Below are positions 11,777 to 26,493 of a stretch of DNA of 64,000 bases, piece after piece (position 1 is the stretch's first letter; every line of letters starts with the position of its first letter). Origin of the DNA: Hoplostethus atlanticus (Eukaryota > Chordata > Actinopteri > Trachichthyiformes > Trachichthyidae). The stretch covers positions 5,477,501-5,541,500 of the forward strand of contig JAXDDX010000004.1 of assembly GCA_034670405.1 (NCBI GenBank), in the 5' to 3' direction. The notes beneath the pieces are model-generated. The model saw nothing but the letters and a program-made list of their open reading frames with translations. It did no database searches and was not told the DNA's origin. Both the position numbers and the translations under genes were made by a program.

Positions 11777-13891
11777 GTGTGTGTGTGTGCGTGTGTTAAG
11801 GAGGGATGGGATGACATTCTTAGCCTGCAGTGGATTAACTTTGGGACCCATCTCCATTCCTACCACGGTCTGATCAAATACGCTGAGCGACAGATGTCAG
11901 ACCTCAGGGAGTTTCAAATATCCCCCCCCCCCTCGTCTTTAATTTAAACCCTCTGGTATCATGTCTTCTGCCAAGTGCATGAGCTGCATGTGAGAGAGGG
12001 AGAGAGAGATTTTCAGTTCCCCCCGAGCCTCCAGAAGACAGACCATGCATGCAGACAGTAGAGAGAGAAGCAGAGTGAGAGCAGTAGATTGTGTTTTTAC
12101 CCTGAATCTCTCCTCCCAGGGGCTCTGTAGCAGCTGGATCATCTGGAGAGGATGCCCCTGCTCCAGGATGACTGTGACTCTTCCTCCCTCTCCTCCTCCT
12201 GCATCTCCCATACAGTGGCCTCTGAGCTGTATTGAGGGGATATCCACCGTTAGTCACAGCAAAGTAATGATGGTGATTGGGAAAATTAGACTTCTGGCCA
12301 CAACTATTGACTGATTTGGGTTTTTTTATTCCTCAAAAGGGAAGTGGATCAACAAGCAGCCAAGCTTGACATTAAAAATTTAACTGGTTGCAAAAAAAAA
12401 GATCAGCAACGAATTTCCATGACATTTCCAAAATTATACGCACGTCATTTTCATAAGTTTTCCAGACCTGGTGAACACAATTTTCTGAAATCCATTTCCA
12501 GGTTTTCCATCACCAAAACAGTGTACAGCAATATAACTCAAGGGTTTTATCTAATTGACAGAGCAACAGGCTAAATGTCTAAAAGTGTATGGAGTAAACT
12601 GAGAGGACATGATATTCTGCCAACCAGCTGTCTGCAGCTCAGACTTGTAACAGTAAAATCACATTAGCCTACACAGTGAATGTGCCTTGCTTCCTTATGA
12701 AACCAGCCAATTCAGCTGTTGGACACTGTGGTATGACTACAGGCCGATCGCTGTGAGAGACAAACATCCTTTTAGGTCTCGGTTATAGTTGTAAACCAGG
12801 CCGTAATGAATTGATTGAATAAGGGCTGGAGGTTTCAGATAGTCGTCAGGACAGAGGCACATTGTCTCCTTCTCCCACAAGCTGCCAAGCTAGACCCGAA
12901 GGTCAGAAGAGGCTCAGTGAATTTAATTTAATTACATGGGAAGGTCCTGCAGAGGCAATGAGGCTTTTCAACCAGTTTTACGCGCATAAGGCGAAGAGAA
13001 AAGCTGAAAAACGCCCCAAACGAAAAATCACAATATCTCAAAAGTATTCCTATGCGGATTTAGTTACTCATTAGTGAGTTTAGTGACCTTATCGTAATTT
13101 ATGGCATTTCAATCTATAACACTCCTATAGGAAATTAGATATTTTATATAATAATATTTCTAAAGCATACTTCATTATACTGATAATAATAATAATAATT
13201 ATTGTTAATTATAATGAAGTTATTATAGTTTTTAGTAAGGGTGCACACAAGGAATAGAGTGCGAGAGAGAGTAATTTACCCTTATGATGTTTGGATGCTG
13301 CAACCTCTGCAACAGGACAATTTCTTTTTTCAGCTTGTAAGACACGAGCTCCTGGCAGCCGTGGGGGTCCCTAAAATCCTGCAGACACTTTTCCATGTCT
13401 GTCCCCTGGTCGTTGACAAGCTTTAACGCCACGGGCTGATCTCCGGGTAAAACCACCCTGAGAACCAGTTTGGTGTATCCAGACCCGAGGATGTCCACCG
13501 CCCGCACGTCCACCAAGGAACCACAGCCCATTTCATCCATATGCGCTTTTCTGGAGCCAGCTGTAATCTCATTCCACAAACTATAATCCCAATCTGATTT
13601 TATCGATTGAAATTGCTCAGAAGAATAGCGAGATTCCCCCGTTAGTCCCTTTTCATTATCAGGAGAGAAAAGCAATGGAATAATTTCTTTGCGCCTTTCG
13701 TTGAGTTGATAAATCAACGCCCTGCGCAGCGAAGCGAACTCCTCCTCATCACCACCAACAGTGGCATTAGGAAAGTGCGCTATTTTAGTTCCAAACTGCT
13801 GCAAACTGCTTATCAAAAGTGACACCAAAATAGAAATAACCACGAATGCCAGAAGGGCAGCCGCGCGTAAAGAGTTGCCCATCGCAGGCAT
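5870..13891 (-). CDS. pkdcc: Extracellular protein kinase VLK (protein kinase domain containing, cytoplasmic)
   Basis: This gene encodes a secretory-pathway tyrosine kinase that phosphorylates extracellular and ER/Golgi-lumen proteins. Coding exons, high to low coordinate: 13280-13891, 12101-12226, 10568-10839, 10142-10221, 9648-9755, 6897-7074, 5870-5976. All have GT-AG borders and compatible phases except exon 6. The start MPAMGNS (13891) is followed by a hydrophobic signal-anchor (about residues 6-29). A second Met three codons on (13882) is equally possible. Kinase landmarks are a Gly-rich loop GSGYTK (about 136-141), VALK Lys at about 157, HPNII (199), a divergent catalytic loop LLDFQPRQF (Asp about 270), and DLD in place of DFG (287-289). 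The Cys-rich tail contains YRCWPSYSH and ends near [17 protein letters not shown]. If one base is removed in exon 6 the total is 493 codons, the length I recall for human PKDCC. As sequenced, exon 6 shifts frame near 6964 and stops early. Teleosts have two paralogues and I cannot say which this is. Confidence 0.93.
6390..6560 (+). repeat. Dispersed repeat, probable LINE 3'-end fragment
   Basis: Contains a 'gattcaac..tatgatccccatgg..aaat' segment and ends near 'gtagactgtattggttggaaa'. A related segment lies at about 44700-44960 with the same opening and closing blocks. This resembles the 3' region of a fish non-LTR element, but no coding part is attached. It lies between pkdcc exons 7 and 6. 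Confidence 0.35.
7495..7520. repeat. CA microsatellite in pkdcc intron 5
   Basis: A CA run just outside pkdcc exon 6, on its upstream side in gene orientation. Confidence 0.95.
8115..8166. repeat. CA microsatellite in pkdcc intron 5
   Basis: About 26 uninterrupted CA units, followed within 160 bases by the TAAAC minisatellite in the same intron. Confidence 0.95.
8322..8706. repeat. Pentanucleotide minisatellite (TAAAC with TGAAC and TAAGC variants)
   Basis: About 76 tandem five-base units with almost no length change. Three unit types (TAAAC, TGAAC, TAAGC) recur in ordered blocks: runs of TAAAC, then one to several TGAAC, then TAAGC. This suggests a higher-order pattern formed by block duplication. 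It lies inside pkdcc intron 5 and reads as GTTTA units in the transcript sense. Confidence 0.97.
9773..9808. repeat. CA/TG microsatellite next to the pkdcc exon 5 acceptor
   Basis: In pkdcc sense this is a TG run ending about 16 bases before the acceptor of exon 5 (exon starts at 9755). It occupies the usual branch-point and polypyrimidine position. Confidence 0.95.
11629..11796. repeat. CA run and GT run in pkdcc intron 2
   Basis: A CA run (about 11629-11658) is followed about 85 bases later by a broken GT run (about 11744-11796). The two are complementary and could pair as a hairpin in the transcript. A CT-rich stretch precedes them at about 11565-11610. Confidence 0.9.
13035..13150. repeat. 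Solo end of the dispersed element found at 60.4-60.9 kb
   Basis: Contains 'agtattcctatgcgg', then 'tagtgaccttatcgtaattt', then 'ctcctatagg', in the same order and spacing as the end of the element near 60385-60945. It is diverged, the opposite end is not visible, and it lies just downstream of pkdcc exon 1 in gene orientation. Confidence 0.35.
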
Positions 13892-16797
<2,906 letters not shown>

Positions 16798-17388
16798 ATG
16801 GATGCTTGCTCGATTATAGGAGAGAGCACGGATGCGATTGTAATGGATGATTCTCCTACAGATGAAAGGGAAATACAGGAGGCTTCTCAAAGGTGGGTCG
16901 CTTTCCTTGGCTGTGGGTTTCTCTAAAGCTCACTGTGTGGCTTGATTACTCGAGAAATATGAACGATATTCAGAAGAAGTAAATGTGTTTTTATTCTCAT
17001 ATGGTCGCTGTGACCGTGTTCAATGCATCGCTCAATCCAGCTGTGTTGTTGCTGAGAACAATCGGATTAAATATATTATATGTCAAACAGCAACACACAC
17101 ATCAATGATGATATTGTTTATGCTATGATTATTTTTCCATGGCAAGCTTTGAATGGCAATTTCAATACAACTGTGATCAAGAATAATGAACCACTTCTTC
17201 ACTACACTCTTTCTGTTGCTGGTGAAACCAAGAGATGGTCTTTTTTTGTTGCCTACTTACTTTTTCTTCCACAAAGAATTAATGTTTGTTAATCATTGAA
17301 CAATGGTCAATAACATAAGTTATCCCATCAGATCTCATGTATTTAATATGATAAACAAAAACTCAGCTCCATCACACACGCACCCGCA

Positions 17389-17425
<37 letters not shown>

Positions 17426-20400
17426 CCATAGTCATCACACTGACAGTTGACTGCCAAACTGTGAGATCTGTTCAGCTGGCGTCCACAAGGCGACCCTCCT
17501 ACTCTGGGCTGTCAGGCTGTTTGGGTCACTGTTGTCAACCTGTCACTCAGAATGTTCCCCATTTTTACAGCAGCATGGAAAATGGTTCAGGGTTTAGAAA
17601 TGTGTGTGCGCGTGTGTGTTTATGGCTTTGGTTGAGGGGTTGAGAGGTTAAGGCGCAGAGAGGATAGGACAGAAGGGAATCCAGAGAGAATGACACATTG
17701 ACAGGGCGAGAGACAGACAGACAGGGGAGAGAGGAGAGGGAGCTGAAAGACTTTTGCCTTGGAGATGCATGATAATTCTTCTTGCTGTGGTTTTCTACAT
17801 GCCTTAAGGTTGTCCTAAGGCACTAAAAGTAAGACAAGGCAAACAACTAATGTACTGCACACACAGTGTAGTACAAACTTCTGAAAATGAAATTATACAT
17901 GGTGAACAACTTATAAACACGTGTAAAAGTAACAAGAGTGCAACCTGTTTTACCTTATACTTGGGTGTTTTAATGCGTGGTCCCTCTTAACTCAGTTTGT
18001 GAGGCCGTTGTGAAATCTGTGCACAATGCCGGTGTCCTTTTTAACTTGCATTGTGAGATGAGCTAGTTCCTGTTTTACAGGTTGCAGGTAGCAGCTCAGC
18101 AACACCTTCCTGGGTGTATTTTTGTACTCATCCACTGAAATATTAATAAGTTCCATAAACTGCTTTCCTCTTGCATGTGTGGGTCTGCCAGTTCTGTTAA
18201 AACCCATCAAAGAGAAGTAATAGGCTTAAATAATTTGATCCTGCGCCCTGAGGTGAGTAGGCTGCCAGGCGCGGCTCAGATAATATTTGCAAATAATTCA
18301 GTGTTCATTTTAAGCAGCATGGAGTACTTGGTGGGTGGGTTTCCCATATATTTCACATATATATTTCCCAAAATAGTGTCAAATACGTTACGTCAATCGC
18401 AGTATATAGAATTGTATACAATAGTAACAGAATTGACAAAATTTTAATACTTTTCTTAAATGTTTCAATTTCCTGCACTGCACACACTTTATGTGAGTAG
18501 TAGGCTATTTGTTATTTGGATCAAAATACAGTTTTTATTGTAATATAAAGGAAAATATTGGAGCTTGAGTTCCTCAGTGAGTCATTATTCAGCTCCATCC
18601 CTATGCTACCTCGTACCACCCATTCATCTGACAGCTCCTTACCCGTGCCCCTTATTATGGGATGCAAATAAAACAGTGTGAGCTCCTGTAGCCTCTGTTT
18701 ACTTACTCTGTCGCAACAGTGAAAGGACAAGAAGTGCGGTTGCATCCACTCTACTGGAAAAACAAGCATGCAGTAGACCACAGACCTTATGGCCTACTCT
18801 GCTGAGATACAACCGTTATAATGTTACTAGCTTAGTTTGGCCTCTTCAATTAGTCTGGGAGGATTCTGGTTGAATAATATAGAAACTAAGTAGAACTATC
18901 TTACCCCATTACAAGTTTCACTAAAAAGATCAAGGGTATGCACAAACTTCATGCAGTTTTTTTTAAGAGTAAATTAGAATAGAATAGAAACTTTCTTACC
19001 TAAGTGTCATCAAGTATAAGGTATAGTATATAACTTGTGGAGGAGAGGACTATTATTTCACCCATCACTCCAGTTTTCCCCTGACTCCTGCCATTAACGG
19101 TCATCTTTCATCGTATCCATCCTGTACAGCCGCCTACCTCTTACAGTGTGGGGCGCGCACGCACACACGCACACACGCACACACACACACACACACACAC
19201 ACTCCCTTTCCATTTTAATTGGGCCTTCCAGCATGCAGCAGCCACTGTCCCAGAATCCCATTCCTTACCTCATTAGTTCTGCTCGCTTGCTCAGTTCTCC
19301 GCTGAGCATGAGATGATACAACCAAGCCAAGAAATCGCCAAAATGAGATGTCACACAATGTGGATCGTAATAGTCTGAATTTTATCCTAGTTTTACAAGC
19401 ATTGCCTTGTGCATCTTTGCATTTCCTTTTGCAGAACTTCCTTCCTACTTTCTCTCTTTCCTATCTACCATTATCTTATGTCTCCCTGTTCCCTGCCCCC
19501 CTTCTCTTCTCTTCTCACCCTCTTACCCCCATCTCCTCCCCTCCTCTCTCTCTCTCCACTTCTCCACCTTCCCCCTCAGTGAGATCCCGACAGTTTCTCT
19601 GTGCCCTCCTGACAGCGTGTGTGCTGCCGAGGCCCAGTTGACAGTCATCCAGTGCGAAGGGGAGCTATGTGACAGCTGCAGCAGCCTCGGCAGACCCTCC
19701 TCCTCCTGCCAGCTTTACCATCAAGTATGCCTGAGCACAGACTGTACTGTTTAGGCTAGATGACACCTTATAGGGACCCATTAAAACCAGTCAGAATGCC
19801 TCGAGAAAGGTCAGAAATACATATACCACGAGGGAGCCTATCACTCTATGTAACAGCCTCTGCATTCATGTCTTAACATACAACTTCTGTATATTTCATG
19901 TGACGGGATTGGACATTAATCTCTATCCTATGTTTTTCTACATCTCCCTTTTCTTCTCTTTCAGGTCCCCCAAGGTCCACGAGCGGTGGCCTACGATTCA
20001 CCACAGCCCCGAAGATGTCACTGCTGCAGCCATCACAAGCCAGTCAAACCCAACACCTGCCATGACTGTCACTCGACCACGGCGGGTCCTCATGCCGACT
20101 GCTCTGCTGGAGGCGTGGTGGTGAAAGTGGGACATAGCTGTAGCTCTACCCATCAGGCATCCTGTCACAGCGCGGTGAGATGTCATTGGCTGCACGGGTC
20201 ACATGAAAGCGGGGCGCACAAACCGACGCAGCGACATGTGGTGACAGTTAGGTGTGTATTACTGTCTGCTTTTCTGTCTGTCCTTGTCTTACAAATATCC
20301 TCCTCTAGGGTGTTTTACATGGTACAGTCAGTCCTTTTCAAATAGCCAGGAGTTGTTAATATGATGAACATATTGATTTTCTGTTGTGTTTTAGGGAAGG

Positions 20401-23400
20401 AGGACTCTACTGGATCCCTAGAAAGTCAGTATTGACAACACGTTAACACACTGACATATAAATAAATGATGTGTTTTCCATGCATTTGAGCTGGTTTGAG
20501 CTGGTTTAACCACCAACCAGTGTTGCACATCGCACGATTAGTATTTACTCAGTGTCGCTGACTCTTCGGTGGTGTCTATTTGACAGCTATTCCCAGGTGA
20601 TTGTGGACTACCCGTTAGCGGTGCTGGTGGGTTGTGCCGTGGTCCTCCTGGGATGTTCATTGGCCGGCCTGTTCATTGGGCCACTGCCAGACTTCTCTGA
20701 CCCGCTCCTGGTGAGTCAGTTTGTACGAAGTCCTCCCTCGGAGTAACACGAGTGCATGCATGCTGTGACATGAGTCTCTACTGCCAACTTCCTGTCAAAA
20801 CTACAATACAGACCTCACCACCTTATGCTTACCATCACTTATTCCTTCCCTAATAACTCATGAACTGAGCCACACCCAGCCTCATCTCTCAGCTAATGAA
20901 CTGCATTAAATTAGATCACACTTGCAGTCATTTTAATTAAATACATCACATCAGCTTTGTGATGCATTCTTACAGGACAAACCATGACTAAAAAATGATG
21001 CATCATGTAAATAATAACAATACAGGTTCTAATAATTATTAAAAAATGACTACATTTATAGAAGACTGAAGAATGATTGGGACTAGAATGAATTCTGCTT
21101 TTAAAGTGTAGTATTTTATGCCATTGCTCTTCATTGCTGCTCCCTCTCTGTTAAGATAGCATTAAACACACACTGACACAAAACCCTCCTCATTCAGTGA
21201 AAGTGGCTTCACCTGTTTCTGTTCTCACATTCATAACATGATGTGCTATCCATGCAAATTCACTCAGCAAGCGGTTTCTGTGCAGCCATTAGCTTTGATG
21301 TTTTGTGTGTGTGTATGTGTGTGTGTGTGTGTGTGTGTGTAATTTTTTCAGGGTTTCGAGCCACGGGGAACCTACATCGGAGTCCGCCAGTCCAGCTTGA
21401 TCAAGCTGCTGGAGAACACAGGGCCGGGGAAAACCCTGTCTCCGTTACCACAGCAGCTCAGAGAAAGGTCAGTGACGAGGTACAGAGCCACGCAGGCCTT
21501 CATAGCTGTGGGGCTGACTGGTGCACAGAGGCCTTAGAAATGGATATAAGCTGTTACACAACGTTACTATTGACGTAGCAGTGGCTGAACTGTATGTGTG
21601 ATAGTGTGTGTGTGTGTGTGTGTGTTCATACCTGTGCTTAAGCTATGGGAGTGGTATCGGTGGAGGTGCCGGCGGCAGCCAGGACGCCTCCAGGCTTCGC
21701 ACCAGGAGGATGCTGGACAGAGACTCTTCTCCAGAGAACTTCCTCTGCGATGCTCCAGGTGGGTCATCAGTTCCCATCACTTCATCGACTGTTAAATCAA
21801 TTAATTACCACATCCTCCAACTGCTGCTCCATTAATAACAACAATAAAAATACCAATACTATTATGATAACAACACCACCACAATCACTAGATTAGTTTA
21901 GCACCTTTGTTAACAGTTACAAAGTAAGAGGTGTTGCACTGCTGGCTCCAGTAGGGCCTCCTCAGTAGAGCAGAAGTAGCACAAGGCAATGTAATGTTAA
22001 TGTAAATCAACATTAAAGAACCACCAAAGGCTTGAAAGTCCAAACGATCAACAGATTGAAGCCAAAAAGACAACTTGTTAGACCCTGCTCAGCAAAATTC
22101 AGAAAGCAACATCACACTCAATGAGTTTTCAGTTGTGGCTTCAAAGAAAACATAGAGGTCGCTAATTGCAGTTTCTAAGGCAAGTTGATCCAGAGTTTTG
22201 CTTTAATCTAGACTTTGAAACAGTCAGAGAGATTTGCTGGTAGATCAAAGGCTGCATCCTTCTGTTTGCCTTATCAAAAATCCTCTATACCCTAAAAGGA
22301 TTTATCATCAATCCCAATCTTAGAAGGAATGTAGCGTTGTATTTAACAAGTCCACTTTATATTCAACACAGAGTTGTGTATGTAACAAATAGTTTGGCTT
22401 GGTTTGATTTCAACCCCACAAAATTAAACTCTTGACAATAGCCCGTCTACCTTGAGCATTTTAACCATCCCGACAAACTGATGATTCAGAACATGTGTGT
22501 CTCTCATTCATGCAGGCGAGCATTTGGCCCAGCTGGTGTTTCGTTCAGGGAACTCGGCCAGTCTCTGGAGCCTAAAGGCCATCTACTCCATGTGTGAGAT
22601 GGAGCAAGCCAGGGTGTGCTTTTATCCTCCTATCCCTCCGTCTCACCTTTGTCCTCCGCCTTCTGCTCTTCCCTCCTTCTCCTTAATCATCATTACCTCC
22701 CCTTCCCTCTATACTGCGACCCTATGCCACATTTAAATCCTCTATACGAATTAAAAACGCCACTTTACCCACATTACTTCCTCCCAAGTGAATTCTTATT
22801 TGGTCAATTTGATTCAAAACTGGGCATGCGTTCAAAAAACATTCCCCTTGTCTGGTTCAGATTCGCTCCCAGGTCCAGTTCCAGGACCTGTGCCAGCAGC
22901 ATGCGAGGGTGGAGGCTGAAGAAAGGGTGTCCAGAGGCGGCTGCTGTCCTAGCTGGTCCCTGGGGAACTACTTGGCCGTCCTCGCTAATGCCTCTTGCTG
23001 TCTCAGCCTCACCTCGCATCAGGTAGCTTTCTTTGGAAAACGGATTACAATTACCAGTACACCTCTTTTCTAAATACTAGAATGTTATCCTATCTTGTAA
23101 GTGAATAGGTCCATAGTACATTCCATTGTTTTTCTTTTACACCAGGTTTCTGAGTCTCTGAACCTGCTCCGGTACTGCGCGCCATACTATCATGACAGAT
23201 ATCTAGTGGAAGCCTGTGTCGAGAGACCCAAACATGGCAGCTGTTCGTCGGTACCGTCCCGCTGCAAACAATCACGCGTGGTGTTCCAAATCCTACACTT
23301 CCTGGTTGATAAAGACTTCCTCGGTCCACAGACGGTTGAATACCAAGTCCCTTCGCTGAAGTACAGCCTTCTGTTCTTACCGGTGGACAAAGGGGATCAC

Positions 23401-26400
23401 ATGATGGAGATATACATGAATAGTTTGGAAGGCCGGGATCTGACGTATAACAATATAACGATCACCGGCATGGACCTCGGTATCAAGCAGACGTTGTTTA
23501 AGTATTACCTAGCAAGAGATTCAGTATACCCTGTTCTGGCCGTTGTGTCTCTTTTTCTCACTATGGCTCTGTATCTCCAGTCTCTCTTCATAGCAGCATT
23601 GTCTGTGGTAGCAATCACAGGCTCGCTCCTTACTTCCTATTTCTTCTACAAAGTAGCATTTGGCCTGACGTTCTTCCCCCTGCTCAACCTATCAGCAGCT
23701 CTTATTCTCCTGGGCAGCTGCTCCAATCAGGTGTTCATCTTTGTTGATTTCTGGAATCTCCAGCTATCCCAGAAACCCTCAGCTTCCCTTGAGAAGAGAG
23801 TAAAAAGAGTTATGCAGGAAGTCGGGTATTTGATTTTGGCATCAGGTCTGACCTCCAGCGCTGCGTTTTTCTCTGGCTATCTCAGCAGCATCACTGCAAT
23901 CAGGTGTTTTTCTGTTTACCTAGGAACTGCCTCTTTGATCAGTTCACTGTTGGCGTTAGTGTGGCTGCCGTGCTCCTTCATCCTACGTGAGCGTTACACA
24001 GAAGCATCCTCTGCCTCCGTAGCAGTCCAGGGATGGAAGCCTTGCTGCTCCAAAAACCCTGGTGGCTTCTGGGATACAAGCTCACGGAAGCGATGCCTAT
24101 TCACTATTGGGCAAAAGTTGAGAGGATTAAAACGAGGACTAACTGACACCTCCAATTTATTATTCCTGAAAATCCTGCCTTGTGGGGTGGTCAAGTTTAG
24201 ATACATCTGGGTGTGCTGGTTTGCAGTGCTTGCTGCTGGAGGGACGTACATATCTTGCATTGACCCCGGTATGAAGCTGCCTACCTTGGACAGCGAGGCC
24301 ACGCAGCTATTCCGCTCCAGCCACCCGTTTGAGAGATACGACTCTGAGTACCGCCACATGTTTATGTTTGAGAGGCAGAGGGATGGAGAGGATACGCCTG
24401 TTACATTAATGCTTGTTTGGGGGGTCAAACCCACTGATAACGGGGATCACTTTAACCCAAGAAGCAATGGCTCTTTGGTTCTTGACCCAGACTTCAACAT
24501 GAGCCATCCAGATGCTCAGGTTTGGTTGAGGGATTTATGTGGAAGGGTTCAGAACCAAAGCTTTTATTCCACTCCATCATCTCAGAATAAGGGTCCAATA
24601 ACAGACAACGTCTGTCTTGTGGAGCAGCTAATACGCTGGATGGCCGTCAGACATTGCTCAGAGAACGAGGATGCCCTCCATTTTTGCTGTAATGATATCC
24701 GTTTCCCCTACCCACCCAGCGTGTTTGAGCACTGCCTCAGTATGATGCTGGTGGAGAGGTATGCTGAGGGCCATCTGGCCCACAGCGGAGGTCTGTACTT
24801 CCAACCAAATGGCAGAGTAGCTGCCCTCGTGTTGACATTCAAAACCACATACCTCTACAGCTTCAACTTTAGCAGAACCAGTCTTTTCTACAGAGAAATC
24901 TTGACGTGGTTTAACAGAGAGATATCAGAGGCACCAAAAGGGCTGGAGAAAGGCTGGTTCATCAGTCAGTTGTCTCTTTTTGATCTGCAACAATCTTTAA
25001 GCTCAGAGACTTTAGTAGTAGCTGGTTTCTCAGTAGCTCTTACATTCGCTTCTCTTCTCTTGACCACTTGGAATATTCCATTGAGCATATATGGGACTGT
25101 GGCTGTAGGAGGCAGCGTGTTTGTCACTGTCGGCCTTCTGGTCCTTCTGGAGTGGCAGCTGAGTGGCATTGAGGCTCTGTTTATATCAGCAGCAGCAGGG
25201 CTGTCTGTTGACTTTATTGCTAACTATTGCATTTCCTACAGTTCAGCTCCACATTCAGACAGAATCGGGAGAGTAGCGCACTCCACCAAACGGATGGGAT
25301 GCCCTGTAGCAATAGGCTCTGGTGCGTTTTTCTGCATGGGGATCATCATGTTGCCTGCCACAGTCTTGCTGTTCAGAAAACTGGGGATTTTCCTCTTTCT
25401 GGTGAAATGTGTAGCATGTGGATTTGCAACCTTCTTTCTCCAGTCCCTGTGCTGTTTCTTTGGGCCTAAGAAAAACTGTGGGAAGATCATGTTGCCGTGT
25501 TTGTCGGACCAGGTCACTGATGGCGTACTGTCCTCTTGCTCAGCAGCAGAACCAGGTTCCTCGTCTGCCTCGGCTGCTAACGGGGCTTTTGGAAGATCTA
25601 GAGTCAGGAGGAGTTATGACAAAGACGCAGGTGGGTATCTATACCCCAACCACCACCAGCGGCAGCAGAGACACAAACAGATTGGAGCAGGAGGAGTGGG
25701 TGGGGGGCGGGGGGCGGAGCAATATGAGCTGCAGCCATTGGCCTACCGGCTGAGTGACAGCTTCGAGAACAGCACGTGCACCAGCAAGCTGTCCAACCGG
25801 CCCTCGGTGCTCTCGGACGAGATTGAGTACTGTGGGAGAGATGTGGAAGGGAATAGCATAGAGGCGGACAGTGAGGAGATGTGCAGTCACCAACAAAAGG
25901 TCTGTCACCCACCCCCAGCCCTCCAGACATCCTCTCCTTACAAAGAGAACACCTTGCGGCCTATAGCCCCACCACAGGAGGACCTGGCTAAAGACAGGCT
26001 GCTGTGTAAAACCTGCAGAGGTCAATCTTGTGGGGTGAAGCACTGGAGAAGTGCGTCCTTATCCTCGTCTTCCAGCATGGAGGAGACCATATTTAGCCAG
26101 ACCCTGGAGACCATTGACCAGCCGTCACTCTGCAAAGAGGGGCATACTCACCATCATCACTCCCATAAAAGGCTCCTCTTCTCCCAGTCTCAGAGCTCCT
26201 TCGAGGGTCTGGAGGACTCTAATGAAACATGCCTGAGTGACATAGAGCCAGGGCCCTCCAACACACAGCAAACTGAGGGAGAAGGGGAAGTTCAGTTACA
26301 GCCGGGACACCTTAATGGGAAAAGGGATACCCTGCGTCTCTCACTGAAGGAAACTGTATATGAGACTTCCATATTGGGGTGTGGGAAGGGCCGTATGAGC

Positions 26401-26493
26401 CAGAGTGAGGAAGTGGTCATCTTACCCAACAGTAAGCCGGACTTGCCAGATGTATGGATAAAAAGAGATGGACAGCGGGAAGATACATGCTGA
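16798..26493 (+). CDS. disp2: Dispatched homolog 2, 12-TM RND/sterol-sensing-domain protein
   Basis: Coding exons: 16798-16892, 19580-19724, 19965-20251, 20395-20424, 20587-20710, 21352-21467, 21643-21758, 22516-22613, 22861-23022, 23146-26493. All borders are GT-AG and phases agree, giving 1506 residues (human DISP2 is about 1400). After a soluble His/Cys-rich N-terminus (to about 185), TM1 follows [15 protein letters not shown] (from about 187). The large last exon carries luminal loop 1, the sterol-sensing-like TM2-TM6 block (from about 517), TM7 with [17 protein letters not shown] (about 740), loop 2 and the TM8-TM12 block. DISP2 hallmarks include [33 protein letters not shown] and [10 protein letters not shown] in the cytoplasmic tail. 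TM10 keeps GLSVD (Asp about 1080), whereas TM4 reads GSCSN. DISP1 releases lipid-modified Hedgehog; DISP2 is neural and its cargo is not settled. Exon 4 is only 30 nt, and its donor could also be placed four bases later at the cost of frame. Confidence 0.95.
17393..17424. repeat. CA microsatellite in disp2 intron 1
   Basis: A CA run preceded by a CG-containing variant (cacgcacccgcacgcgcaca). Confidence 0.95.
19157..19202. repeat. CA/CACG microsatellite in disp2 intron 1
   Basis: The run starts with interspersed CG units (cgcacgcacacacg) and becomes a pure CA run. It lies about 380 bases before exon 2. Confidence 0.95.
21303..21341. repeat. TG repeat abutting the disp2 exon 6 acceptor
   Basis: A GT run ends about 10 bases before the acceptor AG (21350-21351), with only 'aattttttcag' between. 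The acceptor is therefore a TG(m)T(n)-AG arrangement. Confidence 0.95.
21604..21625. repeat. TG repeat before the disp2 exon 7 acceptor
   Basis: A GT run ends about 17 bases before the exon 7 acceptor (AG at 21641-21642). The sequence between is purine-containing (catacctgtgcttaag), so the acceptor has a poor polypyrimidine tract. Confidence 0.9.

Noticed and set aside
25639-26043. Antisense frame of 134 codons inside the last disp2 exon
   Set aside because: It is an opposite-strand shadow of a long GC-richer coding exon with no splice context or family similarity.
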